64,000 bases of DNA from Chlorops oryzae (taxonomy: Eukaryota > Arthropoda > Insecta > Diptera > Chloropidae): the NCBI GenBank assembly GCA_020466095.1, contig CM035808.1:35105002-35169001 (forward strand). The letters run 5' to 3'. Every line of letters begins with the position of its first letter. Position 1 is the first letter of the stretch. The translations under genes and the position numbers were made by a program. Shown in pieces: positions 48,224 to 59,076 of this stretch. The notes beneath the pieces were generated by a model that worked only from the letters and a program-made list of their open reading frames with translations, had not been told where the DNA came from and made no database searches.

Positions 48224-48747
48224 GCTCCGTGAATTTTGGCCGCGTGAATTAAGCCCGCGATAAGTTTTTGGTCGCGGCCTAAATTCATTTTGCGAATGAA
48301 ATATGACCGCGATAAAAAATCCAATTTTTATCGCGGTCAAAATTCATTTTTTCGTTGCGGCCTTATTTCATTCGCAAAATGAATTAAGACCGCACGGTCA
48401 AAATACATTTTTTCGTTTCAAAAATGAATTCCGACGAAATATTATCAATTACACTAGCTTACACCGAAATGCTCCAAGAACCAAAGATTTGAATTCTATA
48501 GTGAAATTTTCCGCAGATTCCGAAAATGGCAAAAAAATTTTCTATAGGACAGTTTTTCCGTCATTTGAGAAAAACCGATTTTTCGAATTTTTTTTTTATT
48601 TAACTAGTTTTTTCACTATAACACCACTATTTTTCGAGGAATACAAATAATATACAGTTGTAAAGCTAATGTTGCAGCGCATAAAACGGTGCATCGAACG
48701 TTTCTACACATCTAATACTTAAATTACTACATCGTAAAGTGTAGAGG
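48224..48747 (+). repeat. Interspersed repeat with GACCGCGATAAAAA palindromes, copy 1
   Basis: Matches, in the opposite orientation, 54,807-55,289. Shared landmarks are GCTCCGTGAATTTTGGCCGC, TTATCGCGGTCAAAATTCAT, GACGAAATATTATCAATTAC and CACATCTAATACTTAAATTA. The first half folds on itself through inverted TTTTTATCGCGGTC blocks. The segment at 48,494-48,533 (TTCCGCAGATTCCGAAAATG) recurs inverted at 49,010-49,047, so the element may extend to there. No encoded protein recognised. Confidence 0.75.
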
Positions 48748-49534
48748 AAAAAAGTTTAATTTTTTAGATTTTTTACCATGTTTTAAATTTTTCAGATATC
48801 GGCGATTCTACACCGGACCCGGTAAAAACTTGTTAGGCCTTGGATTTCAAAGCCAATTCAATTCGAAACATTTCTAAGTACCCAAACTTCAAAATCGGTT
48901 AAGTATTTTTAAAGTTATAGCCAATTTTCCAAACAAACCCAAAATGAATATTTTTAAAGATGTATGGAAAGGTGCAGCGGCCCGCAGTGGTATTGCTCCA
49001 TACATTTCTTTTGCCATTTTCGGAATCTGCGGAAATTTCACTATAGAGCTAATAAATAAGACAAACCATATATAACTACAGGAGATTTCCGATTTAACGA
49101 GTATTCGCGGTAGCGAGTTTCGCATTTAACGAGCATTTAAATTCGTTCCATTGAGTATGTTATATAACGAGCAAAATGGCACAAAAATTTTTGTGTGCGT
49201 TCGGTTTAGCGAGCAACATAAGAAGTCGGTGAAATAGCATAAAGAGAAACAAAGAGGAATCCAAGGAATAGTTAAGCGAAGAGTCTAAAAGCCGTGTGCT
49301 GCGCCAACTGCAGCAAGCAGTCAAATGTATGAAAAGTAATGTTCAATTTTGCGTGAACTGCGTGAAATCGAAAAAGGGCAGGCGCTGTTGGACTTGCCGC
49401 TTTATTTGTGCACAGTTGTTCAGTGATGTCAATTTTTAATCCCCAAAACCCCCACGTAAGCATACGTTAGTAGAAATTAGTCGCGTATCAACCTAGGGGC
49501 TAGGAGGGGCTTTGTCCCACCACGATTCTTGGTC
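48748..49534. other. Repeat-derived and unassigned sequence
   Basis: Includes the inverted partner arm at 49,010-49,047 described for the preceding repeat, and a region at about 49,080-49,230 with ATTTAACGAG and TATAACGAG motifs reminiscent of pogo/Tigger ends. No gene seen. Confidence 0.45.
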
Positions 49535-49537
49535 TTA

Positions 49538-49722
49538 AGACTCAGTTACTCTTGATTGAACGTAACCTAACTCAACTTATTGAAATCTGTTTTCCACAGA
49601 TTCTTATCTTAAGTCAAATTAAGTAATCAGTAACTGCTCCCATACAAAATGTACTAAACATATCAAGTCAGCTGATTGAATAAGTAAAGTTAAGTAACGT
49701 TCAATCAAGAGTAACTGAGCCT
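49538..49722. mobile_element. Harbinger-like MITE, 185 bp
   Basis: Inverted arms of about 33 bp (GACTCAGTTACTCTTGATTG and complement) are flanked by the direct repeat TTA at 49,535-49,537 and 49,723-49,725. The TSD and size are PIF/Harbinger-like. Non-coding. Confidence 0.8.
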
Positions 49723-49725
49723 TTA

Positions 49726-50207
49726 GGAGGAAGGAATTACGAAAATTAAAAGGAAAAAAATTGTGAAAATTTCTTTGCCCCCCGCGGGAAGTTGGATTGG
49801 TACGGGTCTGGTATAAATCAGACTCGCCATGTAATCAAGCAAAAGATTTCTCAAACCCCTTCCCCTTTTTTAACGCTTACGATATTATTGAATCTTTCAT
49901 TTTTTTCGTAGGGAAAAATGTAGATTTTTATTTTTAATGTTTAGGGAATTTCGCGCTTTTTTCTGAAGACTGTAGGGAAACTTTAAACTAACGGTCTTCC
50001 GTAAATAAAGCATTCTAAGAAATATTTTAGACTACATGTTGAATAATTTCATATCTAGAAGCTGTAAAAAATATCGCGCAATTCAAAAGACCTAGGTTGA
50101 TTTCCCCCTTTTTTTGTTCGGTTTATAAAAGAATCATTAATCAAAGAATCGATTTTACCTTTAACCAAAAATCACTTCAAATGTTTACAAGGGATTTGTA
50201 CTGATTA
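49726..50207. other. No gene recognised
   Basis: Intergenic spacer; nothing recognised. Confidence 0.45.
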
Positions 50208-51365
50208 CACAGTGCTACAGTGATTTTTCACTTTTCAAGTGACCTAGTGTAAGTTGTAGGTCTTGATGAGTACATCATGAAAATGTGTTTCAAAATTGTC
50301 TAACACCCCCAAATTTTCAAGTTATTAGTGGTATTCAAGCAACAGTGCAAACGCAGTGTGCAATATTTGCACTTGTCAAATTGCGTACAAAAAAAGCAGT
50401 GAAAATATTGCACACTGCGATTTGCACTGTTGCTTGAACACCACTATTGTTTAAAAACCGTTTTTCCCAGTACTTCGCGCACTTAAACGATTGTCACTCC
50501 GTCAATTTTTTGTTTACAAAAAACGTTGTAACTTGAACATTTTTTCAACCGATTTTGATTAAGCGATAGCATAATTTTACTTCGATATTCAATGTACTTT
50601 GATAATAACTGTAAGAAACTGAATGTTTTTTTAGGTAATATTGTTACAGTGAAAGAATACTTACTTGTCATAATTCATTTCTGTAATACAACGTGACTAA
50701 AAAATTGGGTAAATTGTATTTAATCAACTTTCATAAAATCCTATTTTTCTTGTAGAGGTAGAGTTTCAAATTAATTTTAACTTGGAGCCGCAATAACGTT
50801 GTAACTAAAATTTTGTTTTAGTAATGAATACCGTAAATTTTCAAAATGGAACTTTCACTGTACAAAATTCTCTAGTCCTTTGAGCATTCAGAAAATAAGT
50901 TTTTATGTTGGTCAAACTGTTGGACATGAATTTCGTCAAATACTGACAATGTTAATTCCGTTTTAAAGAACGTTTTGAATTCATTTGTGTAAAGTATCTG
51001 AATTACTAGTTAAATTTGCAAGAAATCTGAGAATTTGTACACTTACAAACGTTTAAATTTCGGCTCAGTTAATTGTTAATGAAAAATTCCGTAAAATGTG
51101 ATCCAATATGTTTTAGTTTCCAAAACGTATAGCATTGAAAATTTCAGGTTCATAAAATTTATCGGATTTGATGACAATAGTTTAGTTGCGACGAGTACGA
51201 AGTTAAAATTAAAATAATGGTAAAATTTTTTCAACAATAAACATTGAATAATTTGGGGTGTTAGACAATTTTGAAAACATTTTCATGATGTACTCACAAG
51301 CCTACAACGTATGCTAGGTCGCTCAAAAAGTGATTTCGATTTTTTTTTTTTTTTGTAGCACAGTG
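50208..51365. mobile_element. TIR element with about 110-bp inverted ends
   Basis: The left end CACAGTGCTACAGTGATTT and following sequence (TGTAGGTCTTGATGAGTAC, ATCATGAAAATG, AATTGTCTAACACC) recur inverted at the right end, finishing GTAGCACAGTG. The interior is AT-rich with no transposase frame. CACAGTG-type ends recall Transib or CACTA elements, but no TSD could be fixed, so the superfamily is open. Confidence 0.72.
50328..50444. mobile_element. Nested hairpin MITE, 117 bp
   Basis: Arms of about 50 bases (GTGGTATTCAAGCAACAGTG, GCAGTGTGCAATATT and complements) form a nearly continuous hairpin, bordered by TA at 50,326-50,327 and 50,445-50,446. It lies inside the larger element at 50,208-51,365. 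The hairpin is long enough to be processed as small RNA if transcribed; that is speculation. Confidence 0.78.
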
Positions 51366-52633
51366 TTACTTTTTATAGAAAACAGAAATAAAGGGATTTT
51401 TTCAATATTATTTTTATTTTTCAAATTGGAAGTTTTTGTTATAGGACCACCATTAATTTTTAATTTAAATTTAAAAGTTTCAAATGGTGGATATTTAAAT
51501 GTTAAAGAGCTCAAAAATGCTTGATTGAAACCACTAGCAATTTGCCAACCAGATTAGTCGAAATCTTAAAATATATCTTCCGATAGTACTGTGGATGGTT
51601 CACACTATCGACTTTCGAGAATACCGATGGTCCCATGAGGCCTGAATAATAGATAGGTCCCCAAAAAACTGATGTCAGTTTAGGTGAATCTCCCCTAAAT
51701 TAAGAGACATTTACGATCTTTTGTGGAGTCCTAGGGCAGAAAAGTAGGCAGGGCAATTTTTATGAGACCTTATTGGACAAAGTTTCTGTTTTTAGAAGAT
51801 TTCAAATTTAATTTTTAGGGAGTTTAGCCCTCGTTTTGAGACATTCATTGGAATATTTCCTTAAAATACTGGCAACAGTGCCCCAAAATCTGACGTTTAA
51901 CTACCAACTAAACAGCAGAAATACGAATATCTTCTACCTTAATTTTTCGGGGTTTTACTTTTCAGATCATAAGTGACTGAGAATTTCCAAAACTCTGATC
52001 TGTTTTACGTGAATGAAAACTTAAAGTAAATGAGAATTTTAGCTAGCTATCATCATATTATTGCTCTTCTCAGTGTTTTGCATCACATATTAGAGTTTTA
52101 AATTACACATTACTTTGTAAGCGATAATTTTCAAGGCCCTATTTGAGTGGGGACATGGACCCTGTCCCTCTTAAAATGAAATTAACTTAAATATCATTCC
52201 ATAAGTCTAAATCTACTTCAAATCAAAACGTAAAAAAACTGTCGCTTCATCATAGCATGGGTACGACCTTGGTTATTCCTTGTTCCAAAAAACCTCTTGC
52301 GGTTTCAGTTCAAACAAGAGTACGTAAAGTAATAATGTAAGAAATTATCAAAGCTATTTACGACTGATCCCTCTCTTTTTTTCACCGCAAATACACTGCG
52401 AAAATTTGATTGCAAAAAGCTTCAACAGCGTATTTCGAATCGCATGCAGAGATAAAAAAAGAGCTTCCAAAGTTTACCATCGTTCGCACGCATAACGCTT
52501 TTTAATTTAATCGGACAACATTCGAAATCCAGAAGCGCACTGTTCGTTGCTCGCTGCGGACGATTTTCCTGGTCTTCTTCTCTGAATAATTCTTTGCTTC
52601 TTTTATTTTTACTCTTCACGCGTTCATCGCAAA
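51366..52633. other. Intergenic; probable promoter side of PNPOx-like copy 2
   Basis: No repeat or coding signal recognised; the last ~250 bases are less AT-rich and precede the ATG at 52,634. Confidence 0.45.
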
Positions 52634-53600
52634 ATGAATGTAAGTATATACATACATACATACATAACATACATACTTATATGTATGCACAAATGTAAAC
52701 ACATGAATTCTTGAATGTCGTTGATATACATTTTGATTGTTTTTATCAAAAGGAATCTTCTGGCGTTGCTCATATCAGCGAAAATGCACTTGAACCGACG
52801 GATTTTTTTAAGCAGATCGTAAAGAAATTGGGCCCGGATCCATATATTTTGATGAATTTAGCAACGGTAGATAGGTATGAAATTTTTTATATTTTACTCA
52901 GCTTATCAGGGCCATTCAGGTCAGCGTTCTCAATTAAGGGACGATGCAGCCTAATGGGTTTATTCAAATTTGATAATTCATCAATTTGCCTTACAGTGAA
53001 TATGCAGTCTTGAATCGCAGCGTTCTATACCGTGGCACGAAGAAGGATGAGAAAACTGGAGAGAATATTCTTTTCGTTACCGAACGCAATTCCCGCAAGT
53101 ACAAGAATCTGAAAGAGAATCCAAGAGTGTCGGTGACATTTCTATTCCCCGAGATTAACATCTCGGATGGCATTGTGGAAACTTGGCAAGCGCGCATTTT
53201 CGACGCCGAAGCGATTGAATGCAATGAACAGCAACTATCAGAGTCGTGGGCCAAGGAGCCACTTTTTGCTAAAATAAGAAGTCATATTTCCGAATGCGGC
53301 AAGCCCGTTGACTACACGGCATACGTTCAAAGGCACGACGCGCTGCTCAAGGACTACGAATCGGGGAAAAACAATTTGAATCGTACAAAGACTTTGTGAG
53401 TAAAGAGAATCTGATTTTTTTAAGAACCTATTTTTTTTTTTATTTTATCCTTTTTTTTTTGCAGTACTGTCTTTAAGGTCTTAGCAAAACGTTGGGACTT
53501 TTATAAAGCCGAACCAGATAAAATAGGTGAGCGCGTTCAATATCGACGAAACACATACAACTGCTCTGAAAGTTGGCAAATTATGAATGTTGAGCCGTGA
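52634..53600 (+). CDS. Pyridoxamine 5'-phosphate oxidase-like protein, copy 2
   Basis: Exons 52,634-52,639, 52,753-52,874, 52,997-53,395 and 53,465-53,600 are exactly the same lengths as copy 1 (6, 122, 399, 136) and encode 220 residues. Motifs: EPTDFFKQIVKKLGPD, SVLYRG, TERNSRKYKNLKENP, VSVTFLFPE, ETWQARIFDAEAIE, KIRSHISECGKPVDY and RWDFY...KIGERVQYRR. Relative to canonical PNPOx the R-x-H of the C-terminal motif is again replaced (KIG). Coding GC content is higher than in copy 1, and the first intron carries an (ATAC)n tract (about 52,647-52,676). A tandem duplicate of 46,227-47,166; function probably flavin-related but not necessarily B6 synthesis. Confidence 0.9.
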
Positions 53601-53919
53601 GACGGACTGACAGTTTGAAGGAGTTTTGAACAGTGCATTTAGTTTTTTGATTATATGAAATTGCGTTACGTAAGCTCATATTGTTAATTTTTATTTGAAT
53701 ATATTTGATGGGAAAAATACGAAAAAAATTTTCCTTCTCATTTATTGTTTTGGGGCTATCTCCAGTTCTTTCAGATATGAAAAACTTCATATAAAAAAAA
53801 ATGTCAGATGCTATAAAGATTTTTTTGAAGAAGACCTCGCAACGATATCGATATGGATTTGAAAAAAATAATAGTTTAAGGGCTTTGTTTAAAACTTTTT
53901 GTTCCTAGATGGTTAAGAT

Positions 53920-54080
53920 GGCCTCTGCGCCGAAATCGGTTGATATCCAAACTTACGAAGTGAGAGACTCTGGGTTCAGCTCCCAGCTAAGGTTGTGGAT
54001 GTTTGTGTCGTTTTTTTCTGTTTATCCGTTACTTGTGGTCACCCTTAATGGTGGCAGCCACAATAACCCAAACTAACCTT
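53920..54080 (+). repeat. tRNA-derived SINE, family 2, copy 3
   Basis: The head GGCCTCTGCGCCGAAATCGG, B-box-like GGGTTCAGCTCCC, an ATGGTGGCAGCCAC block and tail ACCCAAACTAACCTT match the copies at 25,298 and 26,060. More diverged; no clear TSD read. Confidence 0.75.
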
Positions 54081-54285
54081 AGATTATCAAAATTGAACTA
54101 AATAGAATCAACTTCAACTTATAAAGGAAACAATTCCAGTCATTTCGATATGGCAACACGGTGTCGAGGGTGAACACATGACTAGAAGTAAAGAATTCCG
54201 GGGTTCAAATACCACAACATGGGGAACCAAAAGCGATTTTCTGATAACGTAAGAGCCATAATTGTTTGAAATAATTCGTTCTTTT

Positions 54286-54785
54286 TATACCCGACACACT
54301 CTGTGTTTGTGTGGTTGTGTGTAACACCCAGAACTAGTCGAGATAGACCATACAATATGTATATAGAAATGATCAGCGTCACCAGGAGATTCGATTTAGA
54401 TATGTCCGTCCGTCTGTCCGTCTGTCTGTCTGTATACAGTTATATTATCGAAGGAGTTGAGCTATCTTGACAAAATTTGGTATGCGTGCTCACGGCGACA
54501 GTAAGAACAAGTTCGAGAATGGACCCGATCGGACCATTTTTAGGGGTACCTACCTCCAGTACTAGGGTCTGTTACGAAAATCACAAAAACTGCTCTAAAA
54601 TCGGAGTTTTTCAAGATATTATGTTGAAATTTGGTATTTGAACATGTTTAAAGGCAAGTACTGTGATTTAAAAAAATTGGAAAAGTGGGCGTGGCAGAAG
54701 GACGTTTTTCGAAAACTCTCTCCTACACCCGAAATTCAAATGGGACTTGAACGAAAGTTGGCACTTATGCTTCCTTTGTAGCTAT
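54286..54785 (+). repeat. DINE-1-like repeat, 5' part
   Basis: TATACCCGACACACTCTGTG, GATCAGCGTCACCAGGAGAT, a GTCCGTCTGTCCGTCTGTC stretch, and GTGGGCGTGGCAGAAGG are colinear with 37,110-38,760. It is cut at about 54,785, where the GACCGCGATAAAAA-type repeat begins. Confidence 0.75.
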
Positions 54786-54806
54786 AAACATCCTCCCAAA
54801 AAATTT

Positions 54807-55289
54807 CCTCTACACTTTACGATGTAGTAATTTAAGTATTAGATGTGTAGAAACGTTCGATGTACCGTTTTATGCGCTGGAATATAAGCTTTACAACTGT
54901 GTATTATTTTGATTTTTAGATTAAAAAATAGCGGTGTTATAGCGAAAAAACCAATGACATAAAAATATTTTTTTATTTTTTTTCCATTTTCGGAATCTGC
55001 GGAAAATTTCACTATAGAATTCAAATCTTTGCTTCTTGGAGCATTTCGGTGTAAGCTAGTGTAATTGATAATATTTCGTCGGAATTCATTTTTGAAACGA
55101 AAAAATGTATTTTGACCGCGCGGTCTTAATTCATTTTGCGAATGAAATAAGGCCGCAATGAAGAAATGAATTTTGACCGCGATAAAAATTGGATTTTTTA
55201 TCGCGGTCATATTTCATTCGCAAAATGATTTGAGGCCGCGACCAAAAACTTATCGCGGGCTTAATTCACGCGGCCAAAATTCACGGAGC
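54807..55289 (-). repeat. Interspersed repeat with GACCGCGATAAAAA palindromes, copy 2
   Basis: Inverted relative to 48,224-48,747 and similar over nearly its whole length. The two copies flank PNPOx-like copy 2 in opposite orientation, about 6 kb apart. No coding potential recognised. Confidence 0.78.
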
Positions 55290-55803
55290 TCCTCTGAATT
55301 CGTTGATATTGTACGATCCAAATTTAAATTTTCGAATATCATTATTTTTGTTAAGAGAAATAAAATAATATTCGAATGAAGAAGTGCATAATTTGCGGGG
55401 AAAAAAATAATCGATGTTCGTATTTTAAATGCGCCTTGCTTTTATTCGAAAACAATTCCAGAACAAAAAAATCTCGGTTAGCTAATGATAGGTGATTCTC
55501 TAAAGATATCGAATTCGCAGAGAGTACGCCATGAAGCCTCGTTGCGAAAGAGCTTTAAGAGAAAACGAAATCGTCTCAATATCATTGAACGATGATATCA
55601 TTAGGTCAAAACTTTAATTTACTTTTAATCAATTTCTTTGAATTTCTTCCTCGTTTATTTCTAAAATACTTTATTCGTACTATTTACAGCGGCGCAGATA
55701 TTTGTTTGTCGTGAAAGAGGATGATTCTCATAGCCAGAGAAAATAATATTTAATTATCGCCACCACCTTGTTAAATACACCTTTACGTAATGTCACGGCC
55801 TAC
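55290..55803. other. No gene recognised
   Basis: Spacer between repeats, nothing recognised. Confidence 0.45.
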
Positions 55804-55973
55804 CCCAGTTGTAAAAATATTCATGAAAGATGCATGAATCATGCCTCTTAAGGGTGCTTTGCATGCATGCCAACCTTCCATGCCTCTTCATTTCCATTTT
55901 ATACAGGCTTGTCATAGGAAATCATGCATAGACAAAAAATGTTTGATTAATGCTTGAGAACCCATGAAACATA

Positions 55974-57207
55974 ACAGGTTGGCTGATAAGTCCCCGGTCT
56001 GACACATAGATGGCGTCGCTAGTATTAAATGCATATTATTTTTATATAGTGGCAACCTTCAAATGATTCGTGTCAAAATTTGACGTCTGTAAGTCAATTA
56101 GTTTGTGAGATAGAGCGTCTTTTGTGTTTTGATAAAATACTGTTTTCTGAAGGGAAAAAATACAGTGGAAGCAAAAACTTGGCTTGATAATGAGTTTCCG
56201 GACTCTGTCCCAGGAAAATCAACAATAATTGATTGGTATGCAAAATTCAAGCGTGGTGAAATGAGCACGGAGGACGGTGAACGCAGTGGACGCCCGAAAG
56301 AGGTGGTTACCGACGAAAACATCAAAAAAATTCACAAAATTCGTAAAATGAAGTTGATCGAGATAGCAGAGGCCTTAAAGATATCAAAGGAACGTGTTGG
56401 TCATATCATTCATCAATATTTGGATATGAAAAAGCTCTGTGCAAAATGGGTGCCGCGCGAGCTCACATTTGACCAAAAACAACAACGTGTTGATGATTCT
56501 GAGCGGTGTTTGCAGCTGTTAACTCGCAATACACCCGAGTTTTTGCGTCGATATGTGACAATGGATGAAACATGGCTCTATCACTACACTCCTGAGTCCA
56601 ATCGGCAGTCGGCTGAGTGGACAGCGATCGGTGAACCGTCTCCGAAGCGTGGAAAGACTTAAAAGTCCGCTGGCAAAGTAATGGCCTCTGTTTTTTGGGA
56701 TGGGCATGGAATAATTTTTATCGATTATCTTGAGAAGGGAAAAAACCATCAACAGTGACTATTATATGTCGTTATTGGAGCGTTTGAAGGTCGAAATCGC
56801 GGCAAAACGGCCCCATATGAAGAAGAAAAAAGTGTTGTTCCACCAAGACAACGCACTGTGCCACAAGTCATTCAGAACGATGGCAAAAATTCATGAATTA
56901 GGCTTCGAATTGCTTCCCCACCCACCGTATTCTCCAGATCTGGCCCCCAGCGACTTTTTCTTGTTCTCAGACCTCAAAAGGATGCTCGCAGGGAAAAAAT
57001 TTGGCTGCAATGAAGAGGTGATCGCCGAAACTGAGGCCTTTTTTGAGGCAAAACCGAAGGAGTACTACCAAAATGGTATCAAAAAATTGGAAGGTCGTTA
57101 TAATCGTGGTTTCGCTCTTGAAGGGAACTATGTTGAATAATAAAAACGAATTTTGACAAAAAAATGTGTTTTTCTTTGTAAGACCGGGGACTTATCAGCC
57201 AACCTGT
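55974..57207 (+). mobile_element. Himar1-like (irritans subfamily) mariner, inactivated
   Basis: The 27-bp inverted ends ACAGGTTGGCTGATAAGTCC plus CCGGTCT are the ends of the horn-fly Himar1/irritans mariners. TA duplications are at 55,972-55,973 and 57,208-57,209. The transposase remnant spans about 56,110-57,140 with MDETW, HQDNA and YSPDLAPSD carrying the D,D34D triad. The element is 1,234 bp, somewhat shorter than the roughly 1.29 kb reference. High similarity to irritans elements of other insects fits the known horizontal spread of this lineage. It is inserted in the left arm of element B. Confidence 0.94.
56129..57140 (+). pseudogene. Himar1-like transposase pseudogene
   Basis: Two frames carry the remnant: about 56,129-56,662 and 56,730-57,140. 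Visible lesions: the start-codon region is altered, so no family-type ATG precedes IKYCFLKGKN. A four-codon deletion shortens the hinge (HKIRKMK, about 56,335). A TAA replaces Gln after PSPKRGKT at 56,660-56,662. One extra A in the A-run at about 56,740-56,745 shifts the frame before TINSDYY. All three catalytic Asp codons survive. These few breaks in otherwise well-preserved sequence suggest recent death. Confidence 0.9.
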
Positions 57208-57993
57208 TATCTTCCCTACCATGCATGAATCAATGATCCTGAGAACACAATAATCCAATTGCTGGAATTCGTTCGCCTAAACAAGCAGTAACAATCCGAT
57301 GTAGGCGGGTTCAATCCCCGCTGCGGCGAGGGTAATTTTTATTTTTTTTTATATATTATTTTTTGTGAATACTAGATAGATAACAATATAACATTTCAAA
57401 TTATTTCAAAACTTAGATGAATAACTTGCTTTCATCCAAACATTAATATTGAAAAAATAAAAAAAAATTTGTAAGCACTTGTTGTATATGCATGACGTGT
57501 CTGACGACTGGATAGGAAACTTCAGTTTATAACTGCCAACTTGCTTTCTACCCCCCGCGCCCCTAATTGGGTCAAACTTTACCACAAATTTGAAAATTTA
57601 CTTTGCATATTTTTAAGTCCCAATTTTTCCGTCTGCGACAGTAATCGAACTCGAGCCCTCCAGGTTACAAATCGCAACACGCTCCCATGTACGGTATCTT
57701 TATAACATACCTTTTTTTTTGGGTGGATTTGCGATGTTCTTAAGAAATTCAACGTTTTCAAGGATTCATGAATCGAACAGGATCATGAACGCATTAATCA
57801 TGTATACTACGAGCAAGCGTTCTTGCTTTACAACTGGAGAAGAAATGTTTCATGTGTTTTCAGGGAGCCGTGAATCATGCGTGATCATGAACGCATGGGT
57901 CATGAATTCTACTGGCATGCATTCTTGTTTTATAACAGGGTGAGGCATGAATCATGAGTACTACGGGCATGCGTGCTTGTTTTTACAACTGGG

Positions 57994-58982
57994 ACTATTC
58001 TTTTTGGAAATAACATCGCTCATACGTCGGTTTATTAAACTAAAAATTGCTCGATGAGAGAAAGTAATAGAAAATACATGCTGGCCGATTCTCAGACCTA
58101 CCCGATATGCACACAAAATTCGATAATAATCGGTATTGGAATTTCAGAGGAGTTTGGTAGCAAACACCCCGACACGATAATTTTATATATACTTAAGATT
58201 CATATACTCATTAGAGTAGTAGGCGATTTTTAAAACAGACCCACTAATGGAAGTTCATTGAAAATTTTCTGGTCGTATTCATTCTAGAGTTTTCGTCAGG
58301 ATATCTCAACTCTCTCGATAAGATGGAAACACTCGACCCGAAGGGCAGCAAAATCGAATTTCTCAGTGACGCTGATCATTTCTAGTTATAAAATATTTTG
58401 TATGGTCCATCTCGAATAATTTTGGGTGCAACACACAACCACACAAACGCAACAAAAAAGAGTGACAGGATTGAAAAGGAGTTTCGATAGATATTACCGA
58501 AATATTTAGCTATTCATGTTAACCGAAAATTACACAAATGAGTGAGAAATTATTATAGTAAGGGTTTTCCCCTAAACAAGTATTTACCCCGGAAACTTCT
58601 AAGCTCATAAATCAAGAAGGCTAAAAACAAATGAATGAAATTTTTTAATATTTTCACTTTAATCCTCTGCAGCTGACGTCGTAGTCCGACAGACCCCGTA
58701 AAATAGAAATTCTTGCGTACGTCCAAAGTTACGAACCTTACGCTCTCTGAACAAAATGCCTCAAATTTTCGCTTGAAAGCTTTTTATTCTTATAAGAAAT
58801 AAGGCAAAGAACACGCCAGTTAGGCACTTCAAGAGGAAAATCCATTTAAAGATGAGATGTTTGTTAGACCCCGCGTCAGTTATGATGTCCACGTCAGCTG
58901 CAGAGAGTTAAGAGAATACCCCAAATATCTATTCCACTCACATGTTAATAAAATAACTTAAAACTTGTTCGCAAATCCCTAA
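57994..58982. other. No gene; contains a DINE-like scrap
   Basis: At about 58,299-58,460 (minus strand) the blocks CTCAACTCTCTCGATAAGAT, CAGTGACGCTGATCATTTCT and TATGGTCCATCTCGAATAAT match the 5' part of the DINE-like repeat. The remainder is unassigned. Confidence 0.55.
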
Positions 58983-59076
58983 GGCTCAATTACAACAAGA
59001 CAGTGGCAGTGACAGTGATATCTAAAATTTTGAAAACTGTCACTGCCACTGCCACTGCCTTATTGTTAAATCAGCC
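58983..59076. mobile_element. Small foldback MITE with CAGTGGCAGTGACAG arms
   Basis: GGCTCAATTACAACAAG and CAGTGGCAGTGACAG are mirrored as complement at 59,037-59,076, leaving a ~20-base loop. Flanking TAA/TTTA suggests a 3-bp Harbinger-type duplication, but it is not exact. Confidence 0.68.

Larger units (their letters stand above)
55804..57993. mobile_element. Modular TIR element B: tRNA-like core, CATGAATC-motif arms, mariner nested inside
   Basis: The ends are CCCAGTTGTAAAAA (55,804) and TTTTTACAACTGGG (57,993). The arms carry many CATGAATCATG/GATCATGAACGCAT variants. The right arm contains three degenerate tandem units of about 45-90 bp ending in ACTACGAGCAAGCGTTCTTG...ACAACTGG (about 57,795; 57,898; 57,947). 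The core (57,290-57,715) has a T-arm-like GCGGG-TTCAATC-CCCGC on the plus strand and a tRNA-like stretch on the minus strand (57,630-57,690). Without the 1.23 kb mariner at 55,974-57,207 the element would be about 0.95 kb, close to element A at 13,132-14,073 (0.94 kb). Confidence 0.62.

Noticed and set aside
48889..49125. 78-codon minus-strand open stretch
   Set aside because: Overlaps the inverted arm of an interspersed repeat and has no domain.
49080..49230. Possible pogo-like MITE (ATTTAACGAG motifs)
   Set aside because: Both ends and TSD could not be located; left unassigned.
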